Below are positions 60,412 to 64,000 of a stretch of DNA of 64,000 nt, in pieces. The stretch is taken from contig NZ_CP060404.1 of NCBI RefSeq assembly GCF_014295035.1, positions 2,568,501 through 2,632,500 on the forward strand. Direction: 5' to 3'. The position numbers and the translations under genes are program-made. Each line of letters opens with the position of its first letter. The first letter of the stretch is position 1. The stretch is from Streptomyces buecherae. Its GTDB lineage: Bacteria > Actinomycetota > Actinomycetes > Streptomycetales > Streptomycetaceae. The notes under the pieces are model-generated. The model did no database searches and had not been told where the DNA came from. It saw only the letters and a list, made by a program, of their open reading frames with translations.

Positions 60412-60488
60412 ATGCAGCGATTCTGCGGGCCAACCACCCCGGAGAACCTCGGGTAAGGCCCCAGCAGCAACCCCAGCCTTTGCGACCC

Positions 60489-63350
60489 TCACACCCTGGC
60501 CAGGGCGTCCCGCAACTCCCCCCGGGAGGCGATGCCGAGCTTGCGGTACGCCTGCCCCAGGTGCCACTCGACCGTCTTGACCGTGACGAAGAGCATGTGC
60601 GCGATCTCCTGGTTGCGCTTGCCCTCGGCCGCGAGGACGGAGACCGAACGCTCCCTGGGGGTCAGCCCCGACACCCCGGTGCGGGTGGGCACCCGGGCCC
60701 GTACGCCCATGGCCGCCAGCTCCATCCGCACCCGCTTGCCGAGCGCCGCCGCCCCGGTGGCGTCCGCGATCTCCGCCGCCTTCCGCAGCAGCGCCCTGGC
60801 CTGGTCGGTCTGCCCGTGTTCGCGCAGCGCGGCACCGCACTCGACCAGGGCCAGGCAGCGCTCCAACTCCGCGGGGCTGTCCCGCAACAGCGCCACCGCC
60901 TCCTCCAACTGCCGCAGCCCGGCCCGGCCGCCCGTGGCCAGGCCGCTGGCGACGAGGGCGCCGGCGATGGTGCGCGGGGTGCCGAAGCGGCGCGCGGCGG
61001 CCAGGCAGTCGGCGGCGAGGCGCCGCGCCTCCTCGGTGCGGCCGATGCGGGCCAGCGCGGCGGCGGCCTCGGCCGCCGGGCTCAGCGCCGGGCAGTCGGT
61101 GCCCCAGTCGCGCAGCGCGTCGGCGGCCCGCAGCAGGTCGCCGACGCCCGCCTCGGTCTCGCCCTGCGCGATCCGCAGCCGGCCACGGGCCATGACCAGC
61201 GGGAGGTAGGGCGGTTGGCGGGAGATGTCAGCGCCGAGGCCGCACCGGTCGATGACGCGCATGGCGATCCGGGTCTGCCCCTGGGCCACCAGCGCGTCGA
61301 TGAGCGCGCCGGCCGCGAACGGCATGCCCATCGGCGGCACCCCGGCCTCGTCCGTGGACCCGAGCGCCAGCGAGCCGTCCGTCTCCGCCTCGGCCAGCAT
61401 GCCGCGCTGGAACCGCACCCAGGCGTGCAGGGCCCGCAGGTCCACGGTGGCCAGGTGCATGCCCCGCTCCTCGGACTCGCGCAGCGCGTCCTCCAACAGC
61501 CGGTCGGCCTCCAGGAGCCGGTCGCAGCAGGCGAAGGCCAGCGCGATCAGCCAGCCCGCCTGCGCGCCGCCATCCGGCGGGTCGATCAACGGGCCCTGCA
61601 ACAGCGCCCGTTCGCCGCTGGCCACCACCGCGTCGGCGGTGCCGCCGCTGATCAACGCCTGGAACGTCTGCTGGGCGCCGACCAGCGCGGCGGTCGCCCC
61701 GGCCTCGCCGACCACGGTGCGGTCCAGGCGGCTCAGCTCGCGCATGGCCAGGGGGCGGGTACGCGGGGTGAGTTGGGCGACCTTGACGATCTCCGAATGG
61801 AGCCGCAGCTCCACGTCCCGGTCCAGGCCCCGCACCTCGTTGTGCACCTGCTGGAGCAGGGCTAAGGCGTCCTCGTAACGCGCCGCGGCGATCAGCGCGG
61901 CGCTCATGTCGACAACGATGCCGGCCCGACTCACCGGGTCGTCCGTCAGCTCCAGCGCCTCCCCGAGGTGGCCCAGCGCCTCCGGGTCACGCAGCCGCAG
62001 TTCGGCGCCGCCGAGCTGGGCGAGGAGCGCGGGCAGCGCGCCGGTGGGCGCCGGCTCGTTGAGCGCGCGGCGCAGCAGCGGCGCGGCGGCGGCCGGGTCG
62101 CCCGCCGCCAGGGCCTCGCGCCCGGCCGCGGCGATGACGCCGGCGGTCCAGGCGTCGCCGGACGGCGGCAGCGGCAGCAGCAGCGGGACGACCTGGGAGC
62201 TGGGGGCGCCGGCCGCGTGCAGGGCCTTGGCCGCGCGGGCGTGCGCCCGGTGCCGGTAGGGCAGCGGCAGGTGTTCGTAGATGGCGGTGCGCACGATGGG
62301 TTGGGCGAAGCGCAGCGGTGCCTGGTCGTGCACGACGCCGAGGTCCATCAGCGTGCTGATGGCGTCGGCGGCCTCGGCCGCGTCGAGTTCGGCGACCTGG
62401 GCGACGTGGGCCGCGTGCGGCGCGGCGGGCTCGCCGGGCGAGTCGAGCACGGCCAGCGCGCGGGCGAGCCGGGTGGCGTGCTCGGCCAGCGGCTCGGGCA
62501 GTTGCTGGAGCCGGCGCAGTACGACGCGGGCGATGTTGCGCGGCCCGGTACGGGCGATGGACCGCGGGTCGCCGAGCGCGCCGGCCCCGGCGGCGGCGAG
62601 GAGTTCGCGCAGGAAGAACGGGTTGCCGCCGGTGGCCGTGTAACAGGCGCGGACGAACGCGTCGTCGGGCCCCGGCACCGCCAACGTGCCGGACACGAAG
62701 GCCCGTACGCCCTCCTCGCTGAGCGCGCTCACCGGCATCAGGTGCGCCGAGGTGGAGGACAGCAGCGCCTGGTTGATGTCGGCGCGCTGGCCGCCGTCCA
62801 CCGACTCGGTGGCCGCGCACACCACGATGGCCTGCCCCTCCAGGCGGCCCTCCATGTAGTGCAGGAACTGGAGCGAGGAGACGTCGGCCCAGTGCAGGTC
62901 GTCCAGGAGCAGCAACAACGGCGCGCGGTGGGCGAGGTGGACGCACATCCAGTACAACCCGTGCAGCACGGCCTGCCGCTGCTCGGGCCCGGCGCCGGTG
63001 GCGACGCCGCCGCTGCCGTACTCGAAGAGGGGAGCCGCCAGCCGCGCGGGCCCCGAGAGCACCGCGTCCCGCTCCTCCTGACTGGCGGCGGCCAGCCAGG
63101 GCTCGAAGAGCTGCCGCACGATGCCGTACGGGAACCCGGCCTCGAAGTCGCTCCCGCGCGCGAACAGCAGCACGAAACCCGCGTCCAGGGCCCGCTTCTT
63201 GGCCTCGTTGAGCAGGGCCGTTTTGCCGAGGCCCAGGGCGCCCTCAAATATCAGGAGCTGCCCGTCCCCGGCGTGACAGTTCTTGATCGCCGTATCGATT
63301 GCCTCGGATTCGCCATGCCGCTCAACAAAAGGACCGCGCTCAAGCCGCAT
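60489..63350 (-). CDS. LuxR-family LAL transcriptional activator (ATP-binding, MalT/NarL-type)
   Basis: 953 residues, the usual size for large ATP-binding LuxR regulators in macrolide and polyether clusters. ATG at 63348-63350 with GGAGGGAG just upstream. N-terminal AAA/STAND ATPase: Walker A GALGLGKT at 37-44 (Lys43) and Walker B LLLLLDDLHWAD (Asp150/Asp151). The middle is a long helical repeat region. The C-terminal 59 residues (895-953) are a LuxR helix-turn-helix, from GLTPRERSVSVLAAEGKRN through VKTVEWHLGQAYRKLG. Such proteins activate their own PKS operons; the SnoaL-like and PKS genes downstream on the same strand are likely targets. Codon 496 is TTA, so translation should depend on the bldA leucyl-tRNA. 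It diverges from the gene at the right edge. Confidence 0.95.
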   Translation of the reverse strand: MRLERGPFVERHGESEAIDTAIKNCHAGDGQLLIFEGALGLGKTALLNEAKKRALDAGFVLLFARGSDFEAGFPYGIVRQLFEPWLAAASQEERDAVLSGPARLAAPLFEYGSGGVATGAGPEQRQAVLHGLYWMCVHLAHRAPLLLLLDDLHWADVSSLQFLHYMEGRLEGQAIVVCAATESVDGGQRADINQALLSSTSAHLMPVSALSEEGVRAFVSGTLAVPGPDDAFVRACYTATGGNPFFLRELLAAAGAGALGDPRSIARTGPRNIARVVLRRLQQLPEPLAEHATRLARALAVLDSPGEPAAPHAAHVAQVAELDAAEAADAISTLMDLGVVHDQAPLRFAQPIVRTAIYEHLPLPYRHRAHARAAKALHAAGAPSSQVVPLLLPLPPSGDAWTAGVIAAAGREALAAGDPAAAAPLLRRALNEPAPTGALPALLAQLGGAELRLRDPEALGHLGEALELTDDPVSRAGIVVDMSAALIAAARYEDALALLQQVHNEVRGLDRDVELRLHSEIVKVAQLTPRTRPLAMRELSRLDRTVVGEAGATAALVGAQQTFQALISGGTADAVVASGERALLQGPLIDPPDGGAQAGWLIALAFACCDRLLEADRLLEDALRESEERGMHLATVDLRALHAWVRFQRGMLAEAETDGSLALGSTDEAGVPPMGMPFAAGALIDALVAQGQTRIAMRVIDRCGLGADISRQPPYLPLVMARGRLRIAQGETEAGVGDLLRAADALRDWGTDCPALSPAAEAAAALARIGRTEEARRLAADCLAAARRFGTPRTIAGALVASGLATGGRAGLRQLEEAVALLRDSPAELERCLALVECGAALREHGQTDQARALLRKAAEIADATGAAALGKRVRMELAAMGVRARVPTRTGVSGLTPRERSVSVLAAEGKRNQEIAHMLFVTVKTVEWHLGQAYRKLGIASRGELRDALARV
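61863..61865 (-). promoter_or_regulatory. TTA codon 496 in the LAL regulator (bldA control point)
   Basis: In-frame TTA encodes the Leu in YEDALALLQQ. I found no other in-frame TTA in this gene, and the TAA trinucleotides I checked on the plus strand of the PKS genes are out of frame. In Streptomyces TTA is read only by the bldA tRNA and is enriched in pathway regulators. Confidence 0.9.
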
Positions 63351-63395
63351 TACGGTGCTCCCTCCACCCTTTCACAAAGAGATGGCCGCTCCGCA

Positions 63396-63407
63396 GATAT
63401 GAATATC
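63396..63407. promoter_or_regulatory. Small inverted repeat GATAT-GA-ATATC
   Basis: Perfect 5-base arms with a 2-base spacer, 46 bases upstream of the regulator ATG; a second palindrome TTTTCGAAAA follows at 63421-63430. Position fits an operator or promoter element, but function is not shown. Confidence 0.35.
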
Positions 63408-63938
63408 CCGCTTCAACTGCTTTTCGAAAAATAGATAGGGGAAGTCAGGAGTCACTTGCCAGCCGCGCGCAGGATGCAACACCGGCGCGCTGGCACGAAA
63501 TTCGCCGAATGCGAATCGAACTGCGGCCACGAAAAATAGGCGTAGCGTTGGAGCAAAACCGTCAAATCCCCCGTTGTCCCGCGCATTACCATACGCCCGG
63601 CAGGGTCGTGGCGGCGCTGCGCATTACTGATCCGACACGGCCATCGTAACCCACGCCGCACAGCGGGCGAAGTATTAAGCCCGTCTGACCGAGACTTCCG
63701 AAGGGTCGTTCTTTGTCGCCTTCGCGAGGGAATAAGCGCCACCCTCATCACCCCCGTCGGACGTGGAGTTACACCGCGTAACACGGAAAGCCGTGCGGGG
63801 CCCGGCGGGCCGTCCGCTTTCCGTACGCAGCGTCGCCTCCGCCGGCCGACGGAGGGGCGGGTACGCGTCCGGCCCTAAGCCGCACGGAGTAGGCCGGGTC
63901 CCCCGCCGGCCCGACGCCGACGCGAGCTGGTCGAACTA

Positions 63939-63951
63939 GCGTCAATGACGC
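63939..63951. promoter_or_regulatory. Inverted repeat GCGTCA-A-TGACGC upstream of the right-edge gene
   Basis: Perfect 6-base arms around one base, 40 bases upstream of the ATG at 63992. With one mismatched pair it extends to CT...AG at 63936-63954, giving a 19-base operator-like element. Confidence 0.5.
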
Positions 63952-63991
63952 CAGCGCCGGGATTTCACGGCCCCTACCCGAGGAGTTGTCC

Positions 63992-64000
63992 ATGCCCACC
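63992..64000 (+). CDS. Start of a rightward gene cut by the window edge
   Basis: ATG at 63992-63994 with AGGAG at 63981-63985, six bases upstream, gives Met-Pro-Thr and then the edge. Function cannot be judged. The good ribosome site and the operator-like repeat just upstream make a real start likely; it would be transcribed divergently from the LAL regulator. Confidence 0.5.

Larger units (their letters stand above)
59895..60488. other. 594-base non-coding region between regulator and SnoaL-like gene
   Basis: No plausible gene on either strand; the frames are Arg/Pro/Gly-rich shadows. It contains a strong hairpin near the regulator end (60389-60411) and a perfect direct repeat of 18 bases, GGCGCCCCGTGCCCCGTG, at 60155-60172 and 60182-60199. 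Promoter elements for the SnoaL-like gene are expected here but not recognisable. Confidence 0.6.
63351..63991. promoter_or_regulatory. Divergent promoter region between LAL regulator and rightward gene
   Basis: 641 bases without a convincing gene. Part of it (about 63361-63600) is clearly richer in A/T than the rest of the window. It holds small palindromes at 63396-63407 and 63421-63430 on the regulator side and a larger inverted repeat at 63939-63951 near the rightward gene. Frames on the minus strand here (63452-63784, 63769-63999) have no usable start region or coding composition. Confidence 0.6.

Noticed and set aside
63452-63784. Minus-strand frame of 110 residues in the divergent promoter region
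   Set aside because: No recognisable motif, unusual Arg/Cys-rich composition, and no ribosome site; the region behaves as non-coding.
63769-63999. Minus-strand frame of 76 residues at the right edge
   Set aside because: It overlaps the operator-like repeat and the better supported rightward start; composition is not coding-like.

Overview
The window is very G+C-rich actinomycete DNA, most likely Streptomyces or a close relative: G/C-biased third codon positions, GTG starts, GGAG-type ribosome sites, and long spurious antisense frames. It is the 5' (upstream) part of a modular type I polyketide synthase (PKS) cluster. All confident genes read on the minus strand, so transcription and biosynthesis run from high to low coordinates.

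Layout from right to left. 63992-64000 is the first three codons of a rightward gene leaving the window. 63351-63991 is a divergent promoter region. 60489-63350 encodes a large ATP-binding LuxR (LAL) activator with one TTA codon. 59493-59894 encodes a small SnoaL/ketosteroid-isomerase-fold protein resembling polyether cyclases of the MonB type. Seven PKS genes follow, named A to G here: A 55705-59169 (loading), B 39592-55635 (modules 1-3), C 32900-39595 (module 4), D 22886-32863 (modules 5-6), E 17640-22814 (module 7), F 5954-17299 (modules 8-9), G 5928 to the left edge (module 10 and the start of module 11). No thioesterase, epoxidase, P450, glycosyltransferase or transporter is inside the window, so the cluster continues beyond both edges.

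Reading the domains gives a complete colinear prediction for ten extensions. Starter: propionate, made by decarboxylation of methylmalonyl by a KSQ domain. M1 methylmalonyl, KR+DH (trisubstituted alkene). M2 methylmalonyl, KR (A2 type). M3 malonyl, KR+DH (alkene). M4 malonyl, DH+ER+KR (fully reduced). M5 methylmalonyl, KR (B). M6 methylmalonyl, KR (A2). M7 methylmalonyl, KR (A2). M8 methylmalonyl, KR (B). M9 malonyl, DH+ER+KR (fully reduced). M10 methylmalonyl, KR (B). M11 begins with an unusually divergent KS. After M10 the chain has 23 backbone carbons, seven methyl branches, six hydroxyls and a 1,5-diene. This order matches, position by position, the C1-C21 backbone of the ionophore zincophorin as I remember it. 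Here, however, the starter is one propionate shorter and the line continues past the zincophorin carboxyl carbon. The product is therefore probably a zincophorin-like but different polypropionate, possibly a polyether, since the 1,5-diene and the nearby hydroxyl are spaced for an epoxide-opening cascade and a MonB-like protein is encoded next to the PKS.

Two docking-domain classes connect the subunits (one at A-B, C-D, D-E and E-F, another at B-C and F-G), which supports the order. Non-adjacent modules share near-identical DNA tracts, which suggests gene conversion. A CCCCGTG/CTCCGTG microrepeat family fills many interdomain linkers and one non-coding gap.
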